64,000 bases of DNA from Natribaculum breve (GCF_023008585.1 NZ_CP095391.1:496001-560000), one strand, 5' to 3'. Numbered from the stretch's first letter, positions 16,960-27,024 are shown. Notes: a model not told the origin generated them from the letters alone. Numbers and translations: made by a program.

Positions 16960-17658
16960 CCGATAGCGTATCCAGTGACATCCACCCACGACTGACGTCG
17001 TCTCTACAACTTCATGCGGACGAGTAGCCGTCCGGCGCCACTGTTACAGAGATGCGAGGAGAATACCTCTGCCGTTAGGCGGAGCATGAATCTGACAGCT
17101 GGGATGCAATCCACGCTGCAATACCCCCGTCCGAGATTTCTAATCCATGTCTTGAAGTGGCAGACGACCAATTATAGAAGCAGGAATCGGTCGGGAACGG
17201 AGCGATTCCAACCAGTCCTCCGATGGCGGCCTGCCCGCCCCAAGCAATAAGACAGTAATCGGAACCAGTCAGGTGAACGGTCGGTTCCTATACTGAACCG
17301 ATGGAGTGCCCGACTGCTGCAAGCACCACGGAAAGTAACTCCGAGTCCGTTGACGCCCACGCGACCCTCGCCGGGCAAAAACAACCACGAGGGTCGAACG
17401 CGGCACGAGGATAGGAGTACCGGGGGCCTGGCACCCCCAGCAGTTCCACCCGCCATAGACCGCGAACCCGACACGGATTCTCACCGTGCTGGGGTTCGGT
17501 GGGACTGCAAACCTGAAATCTCCCACGCTCAGGATTCCTCCGCGTGAACGCGGAGGAGGATGTCAACGCTTTCGCCACAGACAGGCGATGAGTCGGCCGT
17601 CCAAGTTGAACCGATGATTGATCAATGACTCTGGCTGTCGTCGTTACCGTCTCGCCGC
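16960..17658. other. gene-free stretch with an IS605-type right end
   Basis: No credible coding frame. From ~17170 to 17562 the sequence is GC-rich and folds into several hairpins, ending in a typical IS605-type right end. The rest (16960-17170 and 17563-17658) shows nothing I can name. Confidence 0.5.
17530..17563 (+). repeat. IS605-type right-end hairpin
   Basis: GGATTCCTCCGCG-TGAA-CGCGGAGG is a perfect eight-base stem (17537-17556), followed by AGGATGTCAAC. The arrangement matches the right ends at 11971-12010 and 26326-26360. Upstream, 17170-17530 may be the remains of the element's structured 3' region; no tnpB coding is recognisable there. Confidence 0.6.
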
Positions 17659-19302
17659 TTACCGTTTGTGAAGTCCTCTCGCAAACAGTTTCCGCTGTGC
17701 GGCCCGGAGATGCTGGGTGAAGGTGGCCCGTGAGATGCCAAGAGCATCGGCGAGTTCGCTCGTATTGTTGTGTCGGGGACGCTCGAAGTATCCCGCTTCG
17801 ATGGCGAGTTCAAGCACCTGTCGCTGTCGGTCTGTCAATTCCTCGGGCGCAACGTTCTCGTCTTCGGACCGATCAGACGCCGTCCAGAAGGTCATCACGT
17901 TGCTCTCATCGTACGTCTCGGAGAGAATGTCGACACACGCCTGAATCGTCGTTTGTGGCCCGACAACAGCCGTGACCTTCGCTGTTTCGTCCTCAACCAC
18001 CGTGTGAGAGAGTGAGACACCGGCGTCGACGAGCAGCGTTTCGGGGGTCGGTGACGCGACGATGAGCCCACACTGGACACGGTTCTCGGCGTCGGTTCGG
18101 TAGAATTCGACCGAGGAGATGGCATCATCCGACTCAATGCAGGCAGTGAGATCGGCGTTCGTCGCTCCATCGAAGGTCGTGACGTAGAGAACTTTGTCGT
18201 CGTTCCGCGGGATAACCGAGCGCGTGTGAAGCGTTAGCTCCTCGGGGAGGGCGGCAGCGAGTGCGACGAGTGGATGTTCTCGACTGCTGAGGGAGAACGT
18301 CACGGTCGCGGTTGCTGACGAGAGCAGCGTTCGTTTCCACGTGGTGGTTTGGAATGCATACCCCACAGTCTCGGTATACTCCGAGAGGAGTGTTTGCTCC
18401 GAACTGTCGATCCGTGGGTTTTGACTATAGACCGTCAACACGCCGAAACAGAGGTCGTCGTGACTGATCGGGAGTGCCGCTACCGACCCGAAGCCGTGGT
18501 CGATGGCGAGTTGCCTCCATTTCGTGTCTTCGGTATCGGTATCGGTATCGGTGTCGGTATCGGTCGACCCATCCGTGTGTCCAAGCGATCGGACGACCGG
18601 TTCGGTTCTATCGAGTGCGAGGAACGCGGGTTCCGAACGGTTCGTCGGTCGGGTGTCGATGGGGAGGGCGGATTCGAGATACTCCGTTTCGCCAGCCGTC
18701 GAGAGCGGCACGAGCTGTCGGTCGTCATCGAGGGTGCCGATCCACGCACAGGCGTATCCAGTGTCGACCAGATGCTCGCAGACGTTTCGACCGAGTTCCG
18801 AGCGGGTGGTCGAAGCCGTCACCAGTTCGAGCAGCGTCTCTTTGGTTTTGCGCTCGCGGGTCAGGGCCCGTCGGGTCCGATCAGCCGTGACTGCCGATTC
18901 GATCCGCGTGGCGAGTCGCGTCGGCTGGGAACTCAAATCCCGCTTCCGGATGTAATCGGTGACCTGCTCGCCGATCGCGTCGCTCGCAACTGCTTCGTTA
19001 CCCTCTCCGGTCACGAGAATAAACGGGATATCCGGCTCGGCGGCACGGATCGCGGTCAACAGATCGAGTCCGGTTCCGTCTCCGAGTTGGTAATCGCAGA
19101 CGATACAGTCCGGTCGTTGCTCGCCGAGCGTAGCCTGTGCGTCCTCGTAGCTGGTCGCCGTCGACACCTGCAGCCTGTCGTGAGCGCGTTCGAGCAGTCG
19201 ACGCTGGGTTCGGACCCACGTCTCATCGTCGTCGATCAGCACGACAGAGATCGGTGGATCAGCCGATCCCGAGACCGGTCCATCCGTCGAGTTCACGGTC
19301 AC
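17659..19302 (-). CDS. response regulator with GAF, BAT-type and HTH_10 domains
   Basis: A 547-residue protein. Residues ~18-135 are a receiver domain: DDDE, phosphoacceptor Asp in IVCDYQLGDGTG, VTGEG, and Lys in IRKRD. A GAF-like domain (~160-330) carries CAWIGTLDDDRQLVPL. Then comes a bacterio-opsin-activator-like region, and finally an HTH_10 domain (LTDRQRQVLELAIEAGYFERPR...ADALGISRATFTQHLRAAQRKL). It should be a phosphorylation- and ligand-responsive transcription factor. A (CGGTAT)n hexamer repeat at 18531-18570 encodes alternating Asp-Thr; its unit length preserves the frame. The kinase gene lies just upstream on the same strand. Confidence 0.9.
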   Translation of the reverse strand: MTVNSTDGPVSGSADPPISVVLIDDDETWVRTQRRLLERAHDRLQVSTATSYEDAQATLGEQRPDCIVCDYQLGDGTGLDLLTAIRAAEPDIPFILVTGEGNEAVASDAIGEQVTDYIRKRDLSSQPTRLATRIESAVTADRTRRALTRERKTKETLLELVTASTTRSELGRNVCEHLVDTGYACAWIGTLDDDRQLVPLSTAGETEYLESALPIDTRPTNRSEPAFLALDRTEPVVRSLGHTDGSTDTDTDTDTDTEDTKWRQLAIDHGFGSVAALPISHDDLCFGVLTVYSQNPRIDSSEQTLLSEYTETVGYAFQTTTWKRTLLSSATATVTFSLSSREHPLVALAAALPEELTLHTRSVIPRNDDKVLYVTTFDGATNADLTACIESDDAISSVEFYRTDAENRVQCGLIVASPTPETLLVDAGVSLSHTVVEDETAKVTAVVGPQTTIQACVDILSETYDESNVMTFWTASDRSEDENVAPEELTDRQRQVLELAIEAGYFERPRHNNTSELADALGISRATFTQHLRAAQRKLFARGLHKR

Positions 19303-19438
19303 ACTCCACTCGGTGGGTGTCCGGTATCGAAGTCAGCCGCACTGTTTCGAATTCGAGTTGTCATATCTGGACGTCTCATTACGTCCGCTTAAACTTCATA
19401 CCAGCATGAGGTGGTGTGCGTGCGGCATCCAGCTCAGA

Positions 19439-21154
19439 CTATCCCATCACGTCGGGTTCACGAGCGTGGGGAGCGGTCTCGACCTCGAAGCGCGCGCCGC
19501 CGTCTGTGCCGTCGCCGACAGCGAGAGACCAGCCGTGCGCTTCGACGATGGTCCGGACAATCGCCAGCCCGTACCCGGAGCCACTCCCGGTCGACACGCC
19601 GAACGACAGCAGATCCCCCCGTCGATTCGCCGGGATTCCCGGCCCGTCGTCCTCAACGTAGAATCCGGACGCCGTCGACAGACTCCCGACTCGGACGGTC
19701 GTCGCGCCCGCCCGACCGCCGACAGCATGATCGACGCAGTTCTGAAAGAGATTCTCGAAGGCCTGCTGGAGTCGATTCGCATCCGCAGAGAGCGTCCGAG
19801 TCGATTCGACGACGAGTCGCAGCTCGCCGGTGTCGACCACGTCCCAGGCGGCCCGGGCGACCGTTTCGAGATCGCAGTCGGTCCGCGTCTCTACGTCCGT
19901 GCTCTCGCGGGCGAGCGCAGGCAGCCCCTCCGCGAAGGCCCGAAGTCGGCGATGGACGTCTTCGAGATCGGATAGCGACCGTTCGATCTCCGGGTCGGGC
20001 GCATCGAGGTCCGTACGAAGGAGATGAAGCAGGCTCTCGCCTGTCGCCAGCGGGGTCGCCAGATCGTGTGAGACGACGCCTGCGAGGCGTTCGAGCTGTT
20101 CGTTTTTGGCTTCCAGGCTCTCCTGTTGGCGCTTTTGCAGCGTGATGTCGGTCAGCGAGAGTATAAAGCCACGCGGGTCCTGCAGAGTCGGGTCGGTCTC
20201 GCGAACGCGGGCGATATAGTGCCGTGGGCTACCGTCAACCTCGATTACGCACTCGATGGCCGTTGCGAGGTCGGAACGGAGATCGTCGTCGTCGAGCAGG
20301 GTTTGGGGGAGGAGGGCAGTGAGATCGGTCCCCTCGATGGGACCCGTCGCGTCGACCAGCTCGCGTGCAGCTCGATTCGCGTCGAGAATCCGGTTCGAGT
20401 CGGTGACGACGAAGACGGGATCGCCGAGGGTGTGAAAGACGCGCTCGTGGGCGACGGGGAGAAAGCTGGCGAGTTCGGTCCGCTGGACGATCACCGCGAG
20501 CGGAATCCCGACGAGGACGAAGACGACCGGCGAGAGATCCGCGGTCGGAATCGGCTGAAAGCCGAGATGGAACAGGCCGTTGGCGATCCACGGAACGCTC
20601 AGGCAAGCGAGTAAAATCGCCGACTGTCGGCGGTAGAGTCGATTGCTCGTAACGGTCTCGCCGACGAGTAGTCCCGTTCCTACGAGCAGTAGGCCGTAGG
20701 AGTAGACGACGTTGATGCGGTGGGCGACCCCGGGCGTCGTCTCCAGGACCGCCATGCCGCCGACGGTCGTGTAGACGATCTCGGTGTAGAACAGCGAGTG
20801 ATACTGGGCAGTCCAGACGAGCGCAAGTACGCCGACCGGCACCACCGAGAGGAGGACGACCCGGCGCTGTGAGAGCCACTCTTCTCGGTCAGTGTACTGG
20901 AGGGCGAAGACGATCCAGACGACCGGAGTCGAGACGACCGAGAGATACGAGAGTTGACTGAAAAACAGCAGCCACGCCTCCCCCGTCGACACCAGATATC
21001 CGACGTAGGTTGTTGCCCAGAAACCGACGACAAGCAGGAACAACCCGAACGTGAAGGCGGGCTGTCGGCGGTCGTACCTGGTCAGCAGCGCGACCGCGAG
21101 CAGGCCGCCGACGAGCGCTGACCCCGCGTACGCGATCAGCCCGGCGACGTACAT
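19439..21154 (-). CDS. 7TM sensor histidine kinase with PAS domain
   Basis: A 571-residue protein from ATG 21154 (a GTG at 21208 would add 18 polar residues). Seven hydrophobic helices fill residues ~1-220, as in the HisKA_7TM sensor module. A PAS domain follows (~225-345, FHTLGDPVFVVTDSNRILDAN). The dimerisation/phosphoacceptor helix has VVSHDLATPLA, where the His is the phosphorylation site. The ATPase part has an N box (FENLFQNCVDHA) and the G boxes DDGPGIP and GSGYGLAIV. The response regulator starts 136 bases downstream on the same strand, so the two are probably partners. Confidence 0.92.
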   Translation of the reverse strand: MYVAGLIAYAGSALVGGLLAVALLTRYDRRQPAFTFGLFLLVVGFWATTYVGYLVSTGEAWLLFFSQLSYLSVVSTPVVWIVFALQYTDREEWLSQRRVVLLSVVPVGVLALVWTAQYHSLFYTEIVYTTVGGMAVLETTPGVAHRINVVYSYGLLLVGTGLLVGETVTSNRLYRRQSAILLACLSVPWIANGLFHLGFQPIPTADLSPVVFVLVGIPLAVIVQRTELASFLPVAHERVFHTLGDPVFVVTDSNRILDANRAARELVDATGPIEGTDLTALLPQTLLDDDDLRSDLATAIECVIEVDGSPRHYIARVRETDPTLQDPRGFILSLTDITLQKRQQESLEAKNEQLERLAGVVSHDLATPLATGESLLHLLRTDLDAPDPEIERSLSDLEDVHRRLRAFAEGLPALARESTDVETRTDCDLETVARAAWDVVDTGELRLVVESTRTLSADANRLQQAFENLFQNCVDHAVGGRAGATTVRVGSLSTASGFYVEDDGPGIPANRRGDLLSFGVSTGSGSGYGLAIVRTIVEAHGWSLAVGDGTDGGARFEVETAPHAREPDVMG

Positions 21155-21451
21155 GAATCTGTGACTCTCTTGAGCGTCGACAAGTACCACTCTATCGATT
21201 CTGGTCACGCACAGAACATCTCTCGGAGACGGGCGACAGAAGGCCGCTTAGCGCGTGAAATACCGTCATACCACCATCTGCTGGTATTCCACTTAAGCCG
21301 ATCGTATCAGTATCGACGAACAAGAAATGCGATTTCTTTCACCGATGGGAGCCGTCGGAAGCCCTCTGTCACAGTCCGCCTGGAACCTGCGGGGAACCGT
21401 CGTCGTTCGGAGACGTGACGAATTGCCATCCGCTCACAGAAAGCTGAACGA

Positions 21452-24400
21452 ATGATCCGTCGGAAACTCGCTGCAAAGACGCGGGGGAATCGGAGCCGCT
21501 CGGATGGTCGATACAGCGGAGCAGTCACGTCGATTCTTTCAGTCGTGCTGGTCGTGTCGACGCTCGCAGCCGGGACGGTCGTCCTCTCTGCGGTGTCGGC
21601 TGCCGATTCGTCGAGCACCGTCCAGGCGGACGAGGGGCCGAACCTGCTCACCAATCCGGGGTGTGACGCCGACGACGGCAGTGGTTCACCACCGGACGGA
21701 TGGAACCTAGTGTCGACCAACGTCCAATGTACGGACCCGACCACCGTCGGTGGTCCACCAGCGCCGGATGGCTCGGACGCCTTCACCGATTTCTCCCAAG
21801 ACGACAACGACGCCATCGTCGAGCAGTCGGTCGACGTGACCGGCGGTGCGGAGTACAACCTCAGTGGTGAGGTCGGGAAAGACTCCGGTACCACGGACTA
21901 CGCCCAAATCGAAGTCGAGTTCCTCGACAGCGGCGGTTCCACACTGTCCGGAGGAGTCTCGAAGGAAGTACACCCGGCGGCCGACACGTACGAGTCGTTC
22001 GAGACCTCGACGGTGGCTCCGTCGAACGCGGCCACCGCCATCGTTCGGATAACCCTCGTCGACATCGACGGAACCAGCTACTCGGACGCATACCTCAACG
22101 AGGTCGAGTTCCGCGAGGTCACCAGTGGGGTGACGGCGTTCCCCGTCAGCGGCGTCGAGACGGGCGTCGAGCAAACCCTCGACCCGTCGTGGACGCTCCA
22201 CGACGACGACTACGCGGAGCAGGACGACGACCTCGGGAGCGAGCCTGCCGACCTCGTGAGTTTCGGCGGCGGGGATCTCGCGGGCGATGCGACCGAACAC
22301 GACGCGGGAGCCAACGTCTCGCTCGCGGGCGGGCATCTCCAAGTGAACGCCGACGGGTCGTTCGAGCTCACGAACCCGACTCAGACCGGGACGTTCACGT
22401 TCGATTACCGAATCGAGGATTCGAGTAGCTCCGACGAGGCGTCGGTAGAGATAACGGTCGACGATAACACGCTCCACAATTCGGGCTGTGAGGAGACCGA
22501 CACCGACAGCAACCCCATGGGATGGACCGTGACGACCGGGAGTATGACCTGTTTGGACCTCGACGAAGACGACGACACGAGCCACTCGCCTATCGACGCA
22601 ACCAGTTTCGCAGCCGACTTCGGCGGTGACGCGGAGGCCGAACAGACCGTCTACGTCGTCCCGGGCAAGGAGTACGCCCTCGAGGGCTACTACGGTACCG
22701 ACGCCGGAGACGACTACGGCGAGGTCGAACTCGAGTATATGGACGAGAACGGCGACGTCATCGCTGGCGAGGGCGTGACACTCTCGGACCTCCAGTCGGA
22801 CTCGACGACCGAGTTCGACCAGTTCAGCGGCTCCGCGGTCGCGCCGAGCGGGGCGAGGCAGGCCACGATTCGGCTCTCGATGGCTCACGTCGACGGCGGA
22901 ACCTACGCGGGCGTCTACTTCGACGACCTCTCGTTCAAACCCGACCCGGTGCCGGACGCGAAAGACGTCGGTGGGCTGTCTATCGCCCTCGACGACACGC
23001 TCGCGGCGTCCGTCTTCGACGATCACGGCAACGGGACGGACTACCTCGGGGAGCCCCAGGGCGAGGTCGTGAGCTTCGGCGCCGGGGACCTAGGCGGCAA
23101 CGTCACGACACACGCCGCGGGTGAGGTCGTGACACTCGCCGGTGGGAACCTGACGGTCGCGTCGAACGGCTCGCTCGAACTTTCCGGTCCCACGGAACCG
23201 GGAACCTACACGTTCGAGTACCGCCTGAAGAACGAGGCAGGGAGCGACGACGCGACGGTGACCGTTACTGTCGAGGACACCACTCCGCCGACTGCCGATG
23301 CCGGGGCGGACCAGACTGTCGACGAGGACACGGCCCTGACCTTCGACGGATCAGGATCGACCGACAACGAAGCTATCGACAGCTACGACTGGGAGTTCGG
23401 TGACGGTACCGAGGCGACCGGGCCGACACCGACGCACACGTACGCCGATCCCGGGACGTACACGGTGACGCTCACCGTCACCGACACGGCCGGAAACAGC
23501 GATACCGACACCCTCAACGTCACGGTGCGGGACGTGACGCCGCCGACGGCCGACGCCGGGGGCGACCGGATTGTGAAATCTGGTCAGCAACTCGACTTCG
23601 ACGGCTCCGGTTCCACCGACAACGTCGATGTCACCGGCTACGAGTGGGACTTCGACGACGGGGCGACCGACACCGGCGAAACCGTCACGCACACCTTCGA
23701 CGAGGCCAGCACCTACGATGTCTCGCTGACGGTCGAGGACGACGCCGGGAACACCGACACCGACACCGCGACGGTGACGGTCACAGAGAAAGTGCCTATC
23801 GACACCTGCACGACGATCGACTCCCCGGGAGCGTACGAACTCGTCGGCGATCTCGAAAGCGACGAGACCTGTATCGAAATCACCGCAGGCGACGTCCATC
23901 TCGACGGTAAGGGCTACACCGTCACGTCGACGGCGAGCGAGAACGATGATTCCGGCATTCTCGTCGACGGCTCGGCGGGCGAACTGTCGAACGTCACCGT
24001 CGAGAACGTCACGCTCGTCGACTGGGGCGGCGGGAACGACTCAGCTCAAACCGACGGGTATATCGACGGCTTCGGGCAGGGGATCGTCTTCGACAACGTG
24101 TCCGAGAGCCTCGTCTCGAACGTGAACGCGACCGGCGCGTTCGTCGGCGTCTACCTGAACGAGGCCGATGACGTCACCGTCGCAGACAGCACACTCGACG
24201 CAACCGACAACAACGGCATCGGGATGCGTGAGACGACCGACAGCACGATTCAGAACACCACCGTGACCTACGCTGGCAGGAACGGAATTGAGGCCGACGG
24301 CGTCACGAACGCGCACATTGCGAACAACACCGTCGAAGGAAGCAACCGCGGTGGTATCGTTCTGCTGGGGGACTCTGACTCCGTCACCGTCGACCGAAAC

Positions 24401-26329
24401 ACCGTCACTCATAGCGACGGTTCGGCGATCGAAATCGACGTCGACGGCACGCCCTCAGTACCGTTCGAGATTACGGACAACGAACTGAACGCCACCGGAT
24501 CGACGAGTTCCGCCATCTACGCCAGACCGAACGGCCGGGCGAACGTCACCGGAAACACCGTCGTGGCGGGAGGAAGCGGCATCTACGTGCGGGCCGGCGG
24601 ATCGGTGGTCGAGGGCAACGACGTCCGAAACAGCGCCTACTTCGGCGTGTCCCTCGGCGGAGCGGACGGAAGCGTGGTCGTGGCGAACGAGATTTCGGAC
24701 ACCGGATCGCACGGTATTCGGATCAGCGATTCCGACGGCACGGCTGTCCGGGGCAACGAGATTACGGACGCGACCGACTATGGTGTGAACATCATTAACT
24801 CGAATGCCGTCACGCTGACGAACGACACGATCGGGAGCACCGACGCCGACTCGCTGGCGATCGACGACGGATCGGACGTCACCGTGACGAACCTGACGCT
24901 TTCGAGCGCTACCGTCTCGTTCGACGCGACCGACGTGATGGTCGACGATGAGCCGTCGCCACCCGCAGGCCCGGCGAGCTACCAGAACGCGAGTGCCTTT
25001 TTCGATGTGACCGGCAACGGTAGTCTCACGGCTGCCGAACTCGGCTACGACGAGTCTGCGATCGCGATCGACGAAAACGCCCTTCGGCTGTGGCGACACG
25101 ACGGTTCGGAGTGGCACACGATCGACTCCGACGTCAACGTGAGCCGGGGAGTCCTGACCGCCCACGAAATTGACGAGCCCTCAACGCTCGGCGCGTTCGG
25201 CTCCGGAGTCGATTCGATCGATGCAGGGGAGACGACGGCGACTGCCAGTGTATCTGGCGAGCTCGAGGTCGCGGCGACCGACGACGCCGGCGACCCACTG
25301 GAGGGCGTTTCCGTCGAAGTGACTGACGACGGCGGTTTGGGCGGCCTCTCGACCGGCGATACCGAAGCGACCGACGAGAACGGAACGGCGACGTTCACGG
25401 TCGACGAGGGAGACGCTGGCGAGTACGACGTCGGATTCGCCTGGGTGGCCGATAGCACTCTCAACGATACTGCGACGGTGACGGTCTCGAATCCACCGAG
25501 CGACGACTCACCCAGCGACGACTCATCCAGTAGTTCACCGTCTCGGAACGACGACGATACTGACGAAGACGAGGTCGACGTCGAAACACACGACGACGGG
25601 AGTGTGAGTGCGACTATCTCCGCTTCGGCGAGTGACCCCGTCAGCGTCGACCTCGGTGACTTCCTCAGTGACGAGGAATCCGAGACGCGCTACGAACGCG
25701 TCAACCTCACGTTCGACGAGGATACAAACGTGACCTTCTCGGCTCGCTCGACGAGTCTCGAGGAACTCCCCAAAGACACATCTCCGCTTGACGGTGATGG
25801 CAGTAGTGAGGATAGCACCGATAACGCAAGTGAGTCGGACCGCGCGATATCCTACGTCGAGTTCACTGTCTCGTCCGGAGGCGTCGACGCCAGCGACCGA
25901 ATCAGTTCGGCGACCGTCGAGTTCGAGATGAACACCGACACGCTCGACGAACGCGGGGTAGACGCCGGGGATGTCGCCTTACACCGCTACGACGCGGACG
26001 CAGGTGAGTGGAGCGAACTCGACACGGCCGTCCTCTCTGAAGGCGAGCAGACGGTCACCTACGAGTCGACCACGCCAGGTTTCGCGATGTTCGCCGTCGG
26101 GACAGTGGAGCGGCAGTCGCCTGCCGACGAATCACCGGGCAATGGATCGACGGGCGAGCAGACGAGTGACGAGACCGGTGATGACGAGAAAGGAGATGAG
26201 GAGACTGAGGGGCAAAACGACCGAGACGGGACCGATAATCAAGATGAAGGGGTTCCTGGCTTCGGTATCAGTATCGCGCTCCTCGCGCTAGCCGTGATCG
26301 CTTTCCTCGCGAGCCGGAAACACCGTTGA
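21452..26329 (+). CDS. large secreted PKD/beta-helix surface protein with PGF-CTERM-type anchor
   Basis: A 1625-residue acidic protein. A signal peptide covers residues ~20-52 (ILSVVLVVSTLAAGTVVLSAVSAAD). Two similar ~240-residue carbohydrate-binding-like units follow (LLTNPGCDADDG..., LHNSGCEETDTDS...), then two PKD domains (YDWEFGDGTEATG, YEWDFDDGATDTG), a parallel beta-helix of NosD type (~790-1160), a Big-like domain, and a Ser/Asp linker. The end is a PGF-pre-PGF-like domain and VPGFGISIALLALAVIAFL plus a basic tail, the signal for archaeosortase processing and lipid attachment at the cell surface. It probably binds or modifies polysaccharide. The stop codon lies within a TTGAC right-end motif. 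Confidence 0.9.
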   Translation: MIRRKLAAKTRGNRSRSDGRYSGAVTSILSVVLVVSTLAAGTVVLSAVSAADSSSTVQADEGPNLLTNPGCDADDGSGSPPDGWNLVSTNVQCTDPTTVGGPPAPDGSDAFTDFSQDDNDAIVEQSVDVTGGAEYNLSGEVGKDSGTTDYAQIEVEFLDSGGSTLSGGVSKEVHPAADTYESFETSTVAPSNAATAIVRITLVDIDGTSYSDAYLNEVEFREVTSGVTAFPVSGVETGVEQTLDPSWTLHDDDYAEQDDDLGSEPADLVSFGGGDLAGDATEHDAGANVSLAGGHLQVNADGSFELTNPTQTGTFTFDYRIEDSSSSDEASVEITVDDNTLHNSGCEETDTDSNPMGWTVTTGSMTCLDLDEDDDTSHSPIDATSFAADFGGDAEAEQTVYVVPGKEYALEGYYGTDAGDDYGEVELEYMDENGDVIAGEGVTLSDLQSDSTTEFDQFSGSAVAPSGARQATIRLSMAHVDGGTYAGVYFDDLSFKPDPVPDAKDVGGLSIALDDTLAASVFDDHGNGTDYLGEPQGEVVSFGAGDLGGNVTTHAAGEVVTLAGGNLTVASNGSLELSGPTEPGTYTFEYRLKNEAGSDDATVTVTVEDTTPPTADAGADQTVDEDTALTFDGSGSTDNEAIDSYDWEFGDGTEATGPTPTHTYADPGTYTVTLTVTDTAGNSDTDTLNVTVRDVTPPTADAGGDRIVKSGQQLDFDGSGSTDNVDVTGYEWDFDDGATDTGETVTHTFDEASTYDVSLTVEDDAGNTDTDTATVTVTEKVPIDTCTTIDSPGAYELVGDLESDETCIEITAGDVHLDGKGYTVTSTASENDDSGILVDGSAGELSNVTVENVTLVDWGGGNDSAQTDGYIDGFGQGIVFDNVSESLVSNVNATGAFVGVYLNEADDVTVADSTLDATDNNGIGMRETTDSTIQNTTVTYAGRNGIEADGVTNAHIANNTVEGSNRGGIVLLGDSDSVTVDRNTVTHSDGSAIEIDVDGTPSVPFEITDNELNATGSTSSAIYARPNGRANVTGNTVVAGGSGIYVRAGGSVVEGNDVRNSAYFGVSLGGADGSVVVANEISDTGSHGIRISDSDGTAVRGNEITDATDYGVNIINSNAVTLTNDTIGSTDADSLAIDDGSDVTVTNLTLSSATVSFDATDVMVDDEPSPPAGPASYQNASAFFDVTGNGSLTAAELGYDESAIAIDENALRLWRHDGSEWHTIDSDVNVSRGVLTAHEIDEPSTLGAFGSGVDSIDAGETTATASVSGELEVAATDDAGDPLEGVSVEVTDDGGLGGLSTGDTEATDENGTATFTVDEGDAGEYDVGFAWVADSTLNDTATVTVSNPPSDDSPSDDSSSSSPSRNDDDTDEDEVDVETHDDGSVSATISASASDPVSVDLGDFLSDEESETRYERVNLTFDEDTNVTFSARSTSLEELPKDTSPLDGDGSSEDSTDNASESDRAISYVEFTVSSGGVDASDRISSATVEFEMNTDTLDERGVDAGDVALHRYDADAGEWSELDTAVLSEGEQTVTYESTTPGFAMFAVGTVERQSPADESPGNGSTGEQTSDETGDDEKGDEETEGQNDRDGTDNQDEGVPGFGISIALLALAVIAFLASRKHR

Positions 26330-26510
26330 CATCCTCCAGCTAAAGCCGGAGGAATCCCGAGCGTTTGGGATATTGGTCCCGTCCCAAAGTCGTCTAGAGT
26401 TCGCCTCTGGTAGCTTCAGCTGAAATCTCCATTGTGATGGCTGTTTTGGCTGAGTGCTCAGAATCGGCATACTGCACCAGATTCAATTAGAGACCGATTA
26501 CAGCGGAGGC
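26326..26510 (-). repeat. fragment with an IS605-type right end
   Basis: TTGACATCCTCC-AGC-TAAA-GCC-GGAGGAATCCC is the same end sequence as at 11971-12010, oriented to the minus strand. It begins in the stop codon of the surface-protein gene. About 180 bases of unrecognised sequence follow, then the next element starts. No transposase is present. Confidence 0.6.
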
Positions 26511-27024
26511 AGGGAGAAAGCCCACGGCTTTAGCCCTGTCTCTTACCTACAAGTTGCGCTACCAGTCTGCGAGCGATCCACCGGAGAGTGGCGATCGAGA
26601 TACCAGTGTTCAGCGCCTTTCGCCAGGTGAAATCCGTAATTGTGGATCCGAACGCAGTCGACTCGAGTACTACGCTCCGTACCGAGCGTCGATCTCGTCT
26701 CTCTTCCTGTGGGTCTCAGCTCGTGCTCGCCCGCCTCGAGAGCTTCCGAAACGCCACTTTCGCGGGACTCCGACGTATGGGTAAGAGACAGGGCTTTAGC
26801 CGTGGGATGAATCCCGTAAGCTTGATTGGTATTCCCTCCGAAATCAGGGGTACCGAGTCCGAGGCAAGCCCACCAAAGCCGCTGTCTCGGTCGGGGGCCG
26901 TACTGGCTCGGCCCGAACCCCGGCATCCGACCGGGGAACTCCCGACGTGGGGATGCCCGTCTGTGACGGGTCCTCGGCCGTCTGTGGCGGTCGAACCCCA
27001 CGACTTCAGTCGTGGGAGAAGTCA
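26511..27024 (+). mobile_element. tnpB-less IS605-type element (PATE-like), split by a MITE
   Basis: The left end AGAAAGCCCACGGC...GCCGTGGGATGAATCC matches the left end of the intact TnpB element (hairpin plus CTTTCTCC tail, reversed). The right end is CCCCACGACTTCAGTCGTGG at 26997-27016, followed by GTCA. Between them (26802-26996) there is no tnpB, only a GC-rich, strongly structured core such as CCCCGGCATCCGACCGGGG. Palindrome-associated elements of this kind are known in haloarchaea. The core corresponds in position to an omegaRNA. Confidence 0.65.
26536..26791. mobile_element. 256-bp MITE inside the IS605-type left-end hairpin
   Basis: The ends CTGTCTCTTACC / GGTAAGAGACAG are a 12-bp perfect inverted repeat. 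They are flanked by a 10-bp duplication GGCTTTAGCC (26526-26535 and 26792-26801). Because the target is palindromic an 8-bp duplication is also arithmetically possible. The interior has no transposase. The ends resemble IS4-family (IS50/ISH8-like) termini, which is the likely source of mobilisation. Removal restores CCCACGGCTTTAGCCGTGGG. Confidence 0.8.

Noticed and set aside
18531..18570. (CGGTAT)n repeat as a phase-variation switch
   Set aside because: The unit is six bases, so changes in copy number would not shift the reading frame; it only alters an Asp-Thr linker.
21707..23026. 439-codon antisense frame within the surface protein
   Set aside because: Composition is that of a shadow of Asp/Gly/Thr-rich coding; no start signal or homology is seen.
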